Source: Phosphitispora fastidiosa
GTDB lineage: Bacteria; Bacillota; Thermincolia; Thermincolales; UBA2595
DNA length: 64,000 nt
Assembly: GCF_019008365.1 (NCBI RefSeq)
Contig: NZ_JAHHUL010000002.1
Location: 62,001 to 126,000, forward strand
Direction of reading: 5' to 3'
How positions within the stretch are numbered: position 1 is the first letter of the stretch; each line of letters starts with the position of its first letter. The notes below the pieces were generated by a model. It did no database searches. It was not told where the DNA came from and was given only the letters and a program-made list of their open reading frames with translations. Below, piece after piece: positions 32,959-41,068 of this stretch. The translations under genes and the position numbers were made by a program.

Positions 32959-33870
32959 CTACTCCCCATTTCCAACAGCAATCTCCTTCATGAAATCACT
33001 ACCCCCCACCAGTTCCTTCAGGTATGCCGCAAACGGCCCTCCCAAGTCAGTGCGGGCCAGGGCGAATTCAACAGTTGCTTTCAGAAAACCCATTTTATCA
33101 CCCACATCATAGCGCTTTCCTTGAAATACATGGGCATACATCGGCTTTTGTCCTGCCAGAACCTTGAGGGCATCTGTAAGCTGAATCTCACCACCTGCTC
33201 CAGGAGTAGTGTTTTCCAGGAGTTCAAAGATCTCAGGTTCTATTATGTACCGGCCAAGTACCGCAATGTTGGACGGCGAAACCTCAACAGCAGGCTTTTC
33301 CACCAGGCTGTGTACTTTCACTGTCTGTATGCTGTCATCCCCTTCGGGGTCAACAATACCGTATTTGTTTACTTCCTTTTTGGCTACCCTTTGTACCCCA
33401 AGGACAGTGCCGCCTTTTTCTTCATATACGTCCATAAGCTGTTTCAGGCAGGGCTTTTCACTGACAATAACATCATCACCCAGCAGGACGGCAAACGGTT
33501 CATTACCGATAAACTTCCGGGCACAATATACCGCATGCCCCAAACCGCGCGGGAACTTTTGACGAACATAGTGAATATCCACCATTTCAGAAATATCCCG
33601 GACCAGGTTAAGCAGTCTGGTATTCCCCTTTTGTTCCAGGAGAAGCTCTAGCTCCAGAGTGTGGTCAAAGTGGTCCTCTATTGCCCGCTTACTGCGACCC
33701 GTAATTATCAGGATATCCTCTATCCCCGAGTTCACTGCTTCCTCCACAATATACTGGATTGTCGGTTTATCAACTATTGGCAGCATTTCCTTGGGCTGGG
33801 CCTTGGTTGCCGGAAGAAACCGTGTCCCCAGTCCGGCAGCCGGAATAATAGCCTTACGAATCTTTTTCAA
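32959..33870 (-). CDS. galU: GalU, UTP-glucose-1-phosphate uridylyltransferase
   Basis: A 303-residue nucleotidyltransferase making UDP-glucose for surface polysaccharides and lipids. It shows AIIPAAGLGTRFLPATKAQPKEMLPIVDKP, the standard GalU N-terminus split by normal residues, plus IEDILIITGRSKRAIEDHFD, LGDDVIV, VEKPAVEVSPSN and GKRYDVGDKMGFLKA. Start chosen at TTG 33870 because GGGGGTGA precedes it by five bases. It follows the phosphohexomutase gene by 75 bp on the same strand; together they convert hexose-6-P to UDP-sugar. Confidence 0.95.
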   Translation of the reverse strand: MKKIRKAIIPAAGLGTRFLPATKAQPKEMLPIVDKPTIQYIVEEAVNSGIEDILIITGRSKRAIEDHFDHTLELELLLEQKGNTRLLNLVRDISEMVDIHYVRQKFPRGLGHAVYCARKFIGNEPFAVLLGDDVIVSEKPCLKQLMDVYEEKGGTVLGVQRVAKKEVNKYGIVDPEGDDSIQTVKVHSLVEKPAVEVSPSNIAVLGRYIIEPEIFELLENTTPGAGGEIQLTDALKVLAGQKPMYAHVFQGKRYDVGDKMGFLKATVEFALARTDLGGPFAAYLKELVGGSDFMKEIAVGNGE

Positions 33871-33945
33871 AACAATCACCCCCAAAACATAATGGTATCA
33901 GCTTTGCTAACAGCTTTTAAAACAGCTTATTGCATGGTCATTTGC

Positions 33946-35328
33946 CTAATACTCCCAGTTGAAGTCCGGAAGCCCCGCCCGGAGGATCCTTTCCTTTAAA
34001 TCACCGGTTATAAAAGCCAAACCTTCCGGTGTCCTGGCCTCACACCTGGCTACCAGAGCCGGTTGGGTATTGGAGGCCCTTACCAGACCCCAGCCATCGG
34101 GATAGATTATCCTGACCCCATCAACAGTGATTGCATCATAAACCCTAAGGACCTGCTCCCGTATTTTCTCAACAATGCCAAACTTGATCTCATCAGGGCA
34201 GTCAATTCTGGTCTCAGCCGTGCTGTAATACTGCGGCAGGTCACCCAGCAAGCTGGACAGGTTTTCATCAGCATGTGACAGGGTTCGCAGCAACCGCCCG
34301 GTGGCATAAAAAGCATCATCAAAACCATAATACTCATCAGCAAAAAACATATGTCCCGACATCTCCCCGGTAAACAGGGCATTAAGTTCCTTCATCTTAG
34401 CCTTAATCAGTGAATGGCCCGTCTTGTAAAAGTATGGCCTGCCACCCAGCCTCTCTATTTCGTCCACCAGAGCTTGGGAGCATTTAACCTCTATAATGGC
34501 CTGCTGCCCGGGATTTTTCCGAAGAATCTCCCTCCAATAGAGCACCATCAGCTTATCACCCCAGATAACCTCTCCGGTATCATCAACCACACCGATTCTG
34601 TCAGCATCTCCGTCATAAGCCACACCAACCTCGGCCTGCTGTTTTTTTATTTCTTCCACCAGGTAGGTAAGGTTCTCTCTCTTCACCGGGTCTGGGTGGT
34701 GATTGGGGAAATTTCCGTCAGGCTCACAGAAAAGGGGAATTACCTCACACCCCAAAGATGTCAGGAATTTTTCGATATACATGCTGGCAGCGCCGTTGCC
34801 GGCATCTGCCACCACCTTCAACCTGCGGGGTCCAAGTTGAATTTTGGAAGACAGCATTTCAAGGTATGTTTCAGAGATATCAGCTCCGGTTACGCTGCCT
34901 ATGCGTCCGGTTCCAATGATAGCGTCCTCCTCAATGATCCTCTTTATCTGCTGTATGTCCGCACCATAAATTGTTGATTTTCCACACGCCATTTTCATCC
35001 CGTTAAACTCCCCGGGGTTATGGCTGCCGGTAATCATAATTCCTCCGTCAAAATCCATATGATGCAGCCCGAAATAAAACATCGGGGAGGTCACTATGCC
35101 AATATCAACAATATCCAGACCTACAGAGGAAAGCCCCTTGATGAGGTCTTCCCGGATAACCGGTGTCGACAGGCGGACATCACCACCGATCAGAACCTTG
35201 TCAACTCCCCTGCCCAGAACAAAGGTGCCATAGGCCTGTCCTATTTTGTGTACCACCGGCGGGGTCAGTTCTGTTGCAGCAATACCCCGAATGTCGTATT
35301 CGCGGAATATCGCAGGATTAATATGCAT
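33946..35328 (-). CDS. Phosphomannomutase/phosphoglucomutase
   Basis: A 460-residue alpha-D-phosphohexomutase interconverting hexose-6-P and hexose-1-P. It begins INPAIFREYDIRGIA, has the phosphoserine loop GGIMITGSHNPGEFNG, the metal loop VAYDGDADRIGVVDD, the sugar-specificity segment FTGEMSGHMFFADEYYG and the phosphate-binding SNTQPALVARCEA, so all active-site elements are intact. Relatives accept glucose or mannose. ATG 35328 follows AGGAGG; the frame is open to 35448 without support. The transcript leader contains a terminator-bearing candidate regulatory RNA. Confidence 0.94.
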   Translation of the reverse strand: MHINPAIFREYDIRGIAATELTPPVVHKIGQAYGTFVLGRGVDKVLIGGDVRLSTPVIREDLIKGLSSVGLDIVDIGIVTSPMFYFGLHHMDFDGGIMITGSHNPGEFNGMKMACGKSTIYGADIQQIKRIIEEDAIIGTGRIGSVTGADISETYLEMLSSKIQLGPRRLKVVADAGNGAASMYIEKFLTSLGCEVIPLFCEPDGNFPNHHPDPVKRENLTYLVEEIKKQQAEVGVAYDGDADRIGVVDDTGEVIWGDKLMVLYWREILRKNPGQQAIIEVKCSQALVDEIERLGGRPYFYKTGHSLIKAKMKELNALFTGEMSGHMFFADEYYGFDDAFYATGRLLRTLSHADENLSSLLGDLPQYYSTAETRIDCPDEIKFGIVEKIREQVLRVYDAITVDGVRIIYPDGWGLVRASNTQPALVARCEARTPEGLAFITGDLKERILRAGLPDFNWEY

Positions 35329-35436
35329 CTTTGGTCCTCCTGTACATTTATGTAATAACAAATAAGTAATTGTACAAGCACCTGTAAAATTCCTGCCTGG
35401 GTTGGTAAAACCACATATGGAGATATTTACCACTAG

Positions 35437-35470
35437 AAAAGCGCGCATATTTCAGTTCCCTATGCGCGCT
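35437..35470 (-). terminator. Second hairpin in the phosphohexomutase leader
   Basis: AGCGCGCATA and TATGCGCGCT form a perfect 10-bp stem with an 11-base loop, followed on the minus strand by TTTTC. It comes 22 bases after the first terminator-like hairpin of the same leader. Confidence 0.6.
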
Positions 35471-35484
35471 CTTTCCTGTAGCAC

Positions 35485-35508
35485 AAAAAAAGAGCGCAAT
35501 CAGCGCCC
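35485..35508 (-). terminator. First terminator in the phosphohexomutase leader
   Basis: GGGCGC-TGATT-GCGCTC followed by seven T on the minus strand. It lies between the promoter at 35608 and the gene start at 35328 and so is probably an attenuator rather than the end of the TasA operon, which has its own terminator. Confidence 0.75.
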
Positions 35509-35595
35509 TTTGATCGGTTCAGCTTCTGCTTTAGTGGGTGGAGCCAACTTTAGCTTTTGGCTAAACCAAAACTGTCATGTGTTTAACTATTGATT
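35509..35595 (-). ncRNA. Candidate aptamer region of a cis-regulatory leader
   Basis: Between promoter and terminator the minus strand carries TTTTGG-TTTAG-CCAAAA, then GCTAAAGTTGGCTCCACCC, ACTAAAGCAGAAGCTGAACC and the terminator stem. The layout (promoter, about 80 structured bases, terminator, sugar-phosphate gene) is that of a riboswitch or attenuator, but I cannot match the sequence to a known class. Confidence 0.45.
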
Positions 35596-35607
35596 TATTC
35601 TATATAT

Positions 35608-35636
35608 ATTATACGCCAATTCCTTTAATTTTTTAA
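35608..35636 (-). promoter_or_regulatory. Promoter of the phosphohexomutase leader
   Basis: TTAAAA (35636-35631), 17-base spacer and TATAAT (35613-35608) on the minus strand. Confidence 0.65.
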
Positions 35637-35689
35637 GGTTTGTAAAATTAAAATTTTTAAAACAATTTGTAAATTTTCTATTAACAAAC

Positions 35690-35720
35690 TAAAACAGGAT
35701 GCCATATATGCAGCATCCTG
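35690..35720 (-). terminator. Terminator of the TasA/SipW operon
   Basis: CAGGATGC and GCATCCTG pair around TGCATATATG-type loop bases, followed by TTTTAG on the minus strand, about 30 bases after the stop of the last gene. Confidence 0.8.
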
Positions 35721-35749
35721 CCTGACTATTTGCTCTTTGCTCATTTAAA

Positions 35750-36628
35750 TCAATGTCCACTGATAAATTTGGTTTGAGGTTCTAATTTCTGATCACCATA
35801 TTTAACGGCAGCCGTATAGTATGTATCCAGTTTTACCGGGTATTTTTCGGCATCAAACATCAGCCGGTAGTGTGGTTTGTGCAGTCCGTGTTCCTCCCAC
35901 TCCAGGGTGTCGTCGACCACACTGAAGATATATTCCACAGGCTGGCCGGCATCATTTACTCCGGTTATAACTAAATCCACCCCTCTTTTGATTATTTCAA
36001 AGGTACCGTTCTGAACCAAATGGAACCTGATGGGCATTATCATACCCTTGCGCACATGGACATCGGGCTTTTCCAAAGGCGGGTCCCAAACAACACCTCC
36101 ACCTTCAATATATGGAGGATGCTCAACAGCGTTAAGGACAAAGGTTACACCTGTGGATAATCCCTGGTATTCATTGCCGCATTCGGCCGGAAAACCTACC
36201 TGAAAGTCAAATACATCAGTTCCTCCTGCACCCAAAACCCCCAATACCAGGTCGTTTAGGTCCTTAAGCTTACCATTATAAAGGACGTTTTGGGCACTGT
36301 CCTTAATCACTAAGTCAAGGACACTATAGTACATCTCACTGCCGTTTTCCATAACAACCTCTATATCATAGGAAAAATCCAGATTCCCTTCATTTTTCAC
36401 GGTCAGCGGGGCAGCAGCCTGTTGACCGGGAGCCATATTGGGGGCGCTAATGAAACCACTTGACGGAGAAGTAGTTATGGATAAGTCAGAATCAGTTTCA
36501 ACAGCAACAACAAGTCCTTCATCCTGCATAAAAACAGCATAAAAAATAAAGATTACCAGGAAAACAGTTAAAACATATTTTATATATTTTGTTGCCTTTA
36601 AGAACGCCTTAATATCATACCTGGCCAT
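35750..36628 (-). CDS. Membrane-anchored TasA/CalY-like surface protein
   Basis: A 292-residue protein with a signal-anchor (about residues 16-34, YIKYVLTVFLVIFIFYAVF) and an extracellular beta-rich region. The segment ISAPNMAPGQQAAAPLTVKNEGNLDFSYDIEV matches the CalY/TasA-type domain (peptidase-M73-like camelysin), but the usual SipW motif ATFAYFTD after the helix is missing. The last 110 residues form a second, unrelated domain. It could be the cell-side anchor or cap of the fibre made from the three genes upstream (inference). Last gene of the operon. Confidence 0.65.
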   Translation of the reverse strand: MARYDIKAFLKATKYIKYVLTVFLVIFIFYAVFMQDEGLVVAVETDSDLSITTSPSSGFISAPNMAPGQQAAAPLTVKNEGNLDFSYDIEVVMENGSEMYYSVLDLVIKDSAQNVLYNGKLKDLNDLVLGVLGAGGTDVFDFQVGFPAECGNEYQGLSTGVTFVLNAVEHPPYIEGGGVVWDPPLEKPDVHVRKGMIMPIRFHLVQNGTFEIIKRGVDLVITGVNDAGQPVEYIFSVVDDTLEWEEHGLHKPHYRLMFDAEKYPVKLDTYYTAAVKYGDQKLEPQTKFISGH

Positions 36629-36670
36629 TTTTCCTCTTCACCTTTTGTAATTATTTTGAGTTAATTACTG

Positions 36671-36705
36671 TTTAAGCCGCGAGAATTGGATTCCCGCGGC
36701 TTAAA
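36671..36705 (-). repeat. Intercistronic hairpin
   Basis: TTTAAGCCGCG and CGCGGCTTAAA form a perfect 11-bp stem between two genes of the TasA operon, with no T run. Such stems often set mRNA stability or partial termination, giving more of the upstream fibre genes. Confidence 0.6.
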
Positions 36706-36750
36706 TATATCTTCCAAGAACGCCCTTCAGCTTTTTAAATTATCTGTCCC

Positions 36751-37413
36751 TTAAATTTGTTCTGCATAGAACGCAAAATCAAATATGAAGTTTTTACCTT
36801 GAATATCGTTTCCTGCATTTGTTGACAATGTCGCCTCAAAGGTAACATTAGCTGAACCAACCTGACCGGCATTTACATAAATAATTGAGTCAGTCGGGAC
36901 ATAGTCGTTAAGTAAACCACGAAGTGGCCCATTATACAATACTGCATTACCTGAGGGATACATTATCTTAATATTCATTTTGTCTATAAACTCATCATAA
37001 GCCGCTCCCGTTGTTTCCCCGGAAATAACGACATCGTTTGAATTGGTATATTGCGCCTGCACATTAGCTTTAACCTTTGTCACCTTTGCATCTATAGTTC
37101 CTCTGTTATAAAGATTCATAGCTCTCATAACTGAATCTCCGGGTGCCCAGCCACCAATACATTCTCCACTAGGAGTCCGTGTAGCAATTTCGTCATAGGG
37201 GTAATACCCACTTGGGTCAGAAGCTGCAGAATAAAACATGGGACCGGGAACCTTGTCCGATAAGTCCCTTTCCCCCTCAAGTATAATAGTTCCCGCAGTA
37301 AAGGTATTACCGGTATTAGCTGCCGTGTCAGTGAAGTAGGCAAAAGTTGCGCCGCCTATCAGCATACACACGGTTATTACCAGCAGAACTGGTATAATTA
37401 GCCTTTTTGCCAT
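36751..37413 (-). CDS. TasA/CalY-family SipW substrate 3
   Basis: A 220-residue secreted protein with a SipW-type signal peptide: short basic start, hydrophobic core, then GGATFAYFTDTAANTGNTFTAGT, the invariant region around the cleavage site. The mature part is a TasA/camelysin-like beta domain (GGWAPGDSVMRAMNLYNRGTID). Members polymerise into matrix amyloid fibres or act as camelysins. Ends FIFDFAFYAEQI, like the C-terminal beta strand of its paralogs. Single gene with good ribosome site. Confidence 0.85.
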   Translation of the reverse strand: MAKRLIIPVLLVITVCMLIGGATFAYFTDTAANTGNTFTAGTIILEGERDLSDKVPGPMFYSAASDPSGYYPYDEIATRTPSGECIGGWAPGDSVMRAMNLYNRGTIDAKVTKVKANVQAQYTNSNDVVISGETTGAAYDEFIDKMNIKIMYPSGNAVLYNGPLRGLLNDYVPTDSIIYVNAGQVGSANVTFEATLSTNAGNDIQGKNFIFDFAFYAEQI

Positions 37414-37479
37414 AATTTTGCCCCTTTCAGGGAATTAGGGGATAGACCCCTAATTTAATTAAATTATTATATACCGGTA

Positions 37480-38052
37480 TTAAAAACCTGCATAGCCGGT
37501 ATTAGCAGTTTGTGTAGCATTGATTTCGATATCGATAGTGAAGCTGCCACCTTGACAAAGATTGCCTGCAGAATCCGGCAGGAACGGTGTAACTTCCAGA
37601 GTCCTATAAGCATCCTTTGCCAATGTTCCTCCAGCAAAAGGACCATTTATACCATCAGCCAACCCAGTCATATCCACTGTTATTGGGGTTCCCCCGTCTA
37701 CTGATACTGTAAATCTCATAGCATTTTTTAATGCAATATCATTGGTTCCATCGGCATCCACAGTAACGTAGCCTCTCCACATCAGCGGCAAAGTGCCGTC
37801 ATTGGTAAGCTTTATAGTTTTGGTATCTCCATTCCAACCAGGAGCGATGCCTACTCCGTCGGTACCAACTTCATAAATTGCTCCACTAAATGCTGCATCA
37901 TCACCATCGGTAAGGTTAATATCAAGTTCACCTGCAGTAAACGTATTACCTTCATTTGCAGCCGTATCTGTAAACCAGGCAAAAGTGGCTCCACCCACTA
38001 AAGCAGAAACTAAGCCTATAATCATAAGGCTCATCATTATGCGCTTTTTCAT
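37480..38052 (-). CDS. TasA/CalY-family SipW substrate 2
   Basis: A 190-residue secreted protein. The signal peptide (MKKRIMMSLMIIGLVSALVG, then GATFAWFTDTAANEGNTFTAG) is nearly identical to that of the gene upstream, whereas the mature domain has diverged (GIAPGWNGDTKTIKLTNDGTLPLMWRGYV). The ribosome site region AAGGAGGAAAA and part of the leader (a GATTTTCTAG-containing block) are also shared, so the pair arose by tandem duplication. Predicted fibre subunit. Confidence 0.87.
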   Translation of the reverse strand: MKKRIMMSLMIIGLVSALVGGATFAWFTDTAANEGNTFTAGELDINLTDGDDAAFSGAIYEVGTDGVGIAPGWNGDTKTIKLTNDGTLPLMWRGYVTVDADGTNDIALKNAMRFTVSVDGGTPITVDMTGLADGINGPFAGGTLAKDAYRTLEVTPFLPDSAGNLCQGGSFTIDIEINATQTANTGYAGF

Positions 38053-38135
38053 GTTTTCTTTTTCCTCCTTAAATTTAAACTTAAATATTTCTTGGATTTC
38101 TGAATTTTCACTGAAGGGCGCCTAGAAAATCTATA

Positions 38136-38753
38136 TTAGGGTTCGTTCGGGTACTGGATGGCACTGAATTTTATATCACCGGTAAAGCTTGCTCCCTGAT
38201 AAGTATCGCTAGCAGTGGTCAGAACTCTTACATAGATGTCATACTCAATGTCATCATAGTTCGTTTGCATAGCTCCAGCAGTATCCCCATCCCATTTCAA
38301 GGGCGCGTTACTCATATTTGTTGTCAAATCATTCCCCATCAAATTTGACAATGCAGTCCAATCCTGTAACACAAGTGGATTAGTTTCTGTACCGGTTCCT
38401 ACATTGGGGCTCTCAATTTTTACTTCAAGCACGTCTTGTAAAGAACCACTACCCTCAATAAAGGCATACCACTCGATTGGCAGAGTGCCGGCATTACTTA
38501 CTTTAATAGTAGCATTACCTTCCCAACCGGGATAAACGTTGGTGGTGTCAATGAGCGCTGGTGCCGTTGAAGATGTCGGGTCACCAAATAAAGGCTGTGC
38601 ATTTTCTCTGTCTAATTCGAGGTCAACTGTTCCTGCAGAAAAAGTATTACCTTCATTTACAGCCGTATCTGTAAACCAGGCAAAAGTGGCTCCACCCACT
38701 AAAGCAGAAATTAAGCCTATTATCATAAGGCTCATCATTATGCGCTTTTTCAT
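38136..38753 (-). CDS. TasA/CalY-family SipW substrate 1
   Basis: A 205-residue secreted protein with the SipW-type signal GGATFAWFTDTAVNEGNTFSAG and a TasA-like beta domain (NVYPGWEGNATIKVSNAGTLPIEWYAFIEG; ends TGDIKFSAIQYPNEP). ATG 38753 follows AAGGAGG. First fibre-type gene of the operon, 250 bp after the TapA-like gene; this gap holds a duplicated leader block (38822-38841, matching 38111-38131) and nothing else I can support. Confidence 0.87.
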   Translation of the reverse strand: MKKRIMMSLMIIGLISALVGGATFAWFTDTAVNEGNTFSAGTVDLELDRENAQPLFGDPTSSTAPALIDTTNVYPGWEGNATIKVSNAGTLPIEWYAFIEGSGSLQDVLEVKIESPNVGTGTETNPLVLQDWTALSNLMGNDLTTNMSNAPLKWDGDTAGAMQTNYDDIEYDIYVRVLTTASDTYQGASFTGDIKFSAIQYPNEP

Positions 38754-39003
38754 GTTTTCCTTTTCCTCCTTACGTGTGAACTGAACTAATCAATAACTTT
38801 TTTTGCCTTCCAAACTTTGGGCTGAAGAGCTCTAGAAAATCCGTCTAAATTCTTTTTTTATACTTATCACTCCTTTCGATACTACCTTTTTGTTTCCCCC
38901 AAGGAGTAAAACTGCGAATTTACATTGCACCCTAGCTGAAGTTAATCGGTATTAATTTTCACAGGGTTATTCAGTACTATCTGCTAATTACAGGTAGAAT
39001 GTT

Positions 39004-40113
39004 TTATTTCTGCAGCTCACCGGCTTCCTCATCTTTTGAGGAATCTGTCGTATCGTCAGGTAAATTTCCTGCAGGATCCTCACTAACTGCCTCTATCGAA
39101 TTCTTTTTTGAATCTATAACTGCCGGGACATTTAAACTGCTATCTGAATCCAGAGGCTGAGCAACTTCTGTCTCTGGTTCATTGGGTTCTTCATCAGTAC
39201 CAATTGTTTCATTTGCAGTATCGATTGTTTCATTTGTTATTTCATTTGCTGGGCTGCCAACTACTTCCTCGATGAGCATTTCTAAAGGATCCTTGGTTGG
39301 CTCTACAATAACCGGGACACCCACCATATTTAGGGCTTCCTCCATAGCTACCGGGGCCTTCTCCCGGACCACAACTCTGGCAGGAACTCTCACAGACAGA
39401 AATTCCCCATTTACCGTCAGTACCAAATCTCCACTGTAAACCCCCGGACCTCTCCTGACATTGAGTTTCATATTCAGGGAATACTCTGCTTCTTCTCCCG
39501 ACCCTTCATCCATACAAAGGTTTGATGCTTCTTCCTCACCATATACGACTGAGGTAACATCCTCTGCAGCCTCCTGCTGCAATCTGTCAACAGAACCCGC
39601 GGAATCAGGCACAAGGATAAAACTCCCCTCTGTCCTATCAATTACTGAAGCAATCTCACCGTCAATCCGCCACCTAACGTTCAAATTCTCACCTGATACA
39701 TTGTGTATCTTTAATACATCATCAAAATTCCGGCCGGAACCTTCAACTACTTCACCAAAATCCAGGGTAATCTGGCCGTCTTTTTCTTGTGCTACTGTCG
39801 GAGTCTCTCCTTTCGGATCACCTGCTGCCGCCGGAAAGGTTGCCTGAGCTTTACCCGGTTCCAAAGATAGAAAACTGTCAATAGAGGCGGCTTGAAAAAA
39901 ATTGTTGCGGTTTTCTGCCCTTGCCGTGAAATATGAATGTGTTTGAGTAATCAGCCCCGAAATTAAGAGCAGCATCACTGCCACTGCCAAAATAACCGTC
40001 CGATAGCGGAAGCTGTTTTCTGCCTTATCAGCCTTCCTTATCCTTTCCAGTTGCTTTCTTTCCCATCTGGTCATATGCCAGCGACACGGAGTCTCTTCTA
40101 CTCTTTTGACCAT
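39004..40113 (-). CDS. TapA-like SipW-dependent matrix assembly protein (candidate)
   Basis: A 369-residue protein with a basic cytoplasmic stretch, a membrane helix (about residues 40-58) and THSYFTARAENRNNFFQAASI directly after, which resembles the SipW cleavage region (YFTA..N.F.A). The mature part begins with a beta domain (GQITLDFGEVVEGSGRNFDDVLKIHN) and ends in about 110 acidic, Thr/Asn/Glu-rich residues of low complexity. By position (between sipW and the TasA genes, overlapping sipW by 16 bp) it takes the place of TapA, the assembly factor in Bacillus, though order differs and sequence similarity is not evident. Confidence 0.6.
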   Translation of the reverse strand: MVKRVEETPCRWHMTRWERKQLERIRKADKAENSFRYRTVILAVAVMLLLISGLITQTHSYFTARAENRNNFFQAASIDSFLSLEPGKAQATFPAAAGDPKGETPTVAQEKDGQITLDFGEVVEGSGRNFDDVLKIHNVSGENLNVRWRIDGEIASVIDRTEGSFILVPDSAGSVDRLQQEAAEDVTSVVYGEEEASNLCMDEGSGEEAEYSLNMKLNVRRGPGVYSGDLVLTVNGEFLSVRVPARVVVREKAPVAMEEALNMVGVPVIVEPTKDPLEMLIEEVVGSPANEITNETIDTANETIGTDEEPNEPETEVAQPLDSDSSLNVPAVIDSKKNSIEAVSEDPAGNLPDDTTDSSKDEEAGELQK

Positions 40114-40685
40114 GGCTCAGCCACTGCCTCCTGTTTTTTCTTTTCCACTTCACCGGTAATGGCTTTACCTATGCTTCTAAGCTCACTTACAATAATTAAA
40201 ACTCCGGGAACAATAATCAGCCACACCAGACCCTGCTTTGTCTTGGCAAACTCCACAACCCTGCCAAAATACGGTATGCGAATTGTCTGCTGCCCAATTA
40301 CATTGTCTGCCGGCACCGGTTTCGAATCAATACTCCCATTAGCATCACCCTTGGTACGATAGCTGACACCGGTATCATCCTTAACCACTTCCGCAACCCG
40401 GTGAGTCACAATTCTCTTGGTATCCTCCGGATCTTTAAAGGTTATAACGTCACCCTTTTGGTATTCGGTCTGCTTTTTTTGACCGGATACCGCGATCACA
40501 TCTCCAGCCTCAAAAACCGGACTCATGCTGCCGCTCAAGACAACCATCAGCCTGTAGTCGGCCAGTTTGGGTAAACCGTCAGGCGAGATTTTGGAGCCTA
40601 CTGTAAAAAAGACCAGAACTACCATTACCAGTACTAACACTGCAATAAAGGCATTTCCAGCCAACTTCAATATCTTATTTCCCAC
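40098..40685 (-). CDS. sipW: SipW, ER-type signal peptidase I
   Basis: A 195-residue membrane protease that cleaves signal peptides of TasA-type proteins. It has an N-terminal helix, the catalytic Ser in LSGSMSPVFEAGDVIAV, and THRVAEV with His in place of the Lys of ordinary bacterial peptidases, the mark of the ER/SipW type, then GDANGSIDSKPVP and a C-terminal helix. The frame is open to 40781, but GTG 40685 has GGGAGGGG five bases upstream. First gene of the matrix operon; a 380-bp intergenic region lies before it. Confidence 0.93.
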   Translation of the reverse strand: MGNKILKLAGNAFIAVLVLVMVVLVFFTVGSKISPDGLPKLADYRLMVVLSGSMSPVFEAGDVIAVSGQKKQTEYQKGDVITFKDPEDTKRIVTHRVAEVVKDDTGVSYRTKGDANGSIDSKPVPADNVIGQQTIRIPYFGRVVEFAKTKQGLVWLIIVPGVLIIVSELRSIGKAITGEVEKKKQEAVAEPWSKE

Positions 40686-40914
40686 TTTTACCCCTCCCGC
40701 TAAACTGTTTAACCAGTCAAACAAATAATACAGCTCATTTTCCATTTTACACGTATAAATTAGCCATGTCCTGAAAAACATGTCGAGTAATTCTACGCCT
40801 AGTTAAGTGAATATTTGTCGTCTTTTGTATTATGGAGGGTAATTTTTACACGTGCTCATTTATTACATTTATGCATAATTCGCCAAAGCTTACTAATACT
40901 TGCCTCTATAACTA

Positions 40915-40979
40915 ATGGTATTTATTACCATATAAGTTAATAGCACCTAATACTAGGTTTTTTTATATTTTTTTCGACA
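40915..40979. promoter_or_regulatory. Palindrome and Spo0A-like box upstream of sipW
   Basis: ATGGTA-TTTAT-TACCAT (40915-40931) is a perfect 6-bp inverted repeat, and TGTCGAA, matching the core Spo0A box, occurs on the minus strand at 40979-40973. Both lie in the gap between ytfJ and sipW. No convincing -35/-10 pair was found. In Bacillus the tapA-sipW-tasA operon is controlled indirectly by Spo0A. Confidence 0.35.
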
Positions 40980-41002
40980 GCCCCAAGATAAATATTTTTC
41001 AA

Positions 41003-41035
41003 AATAAAATTTCCCGTGAAAAACATCACGGGAAA
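41003..41035 (-). terminator. Terminator of the DUF2953-ytfJ operon
   Basis: TTTCCCGTGA and TCACGGGAAA form a perfect 10-bp stem, followed by TTTTATTTTG on the minus strand. Confidence 0.85.
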
Positions 41036-41068
41036 TAATTATGGCATTAAATTAAACAATAAACGAAA

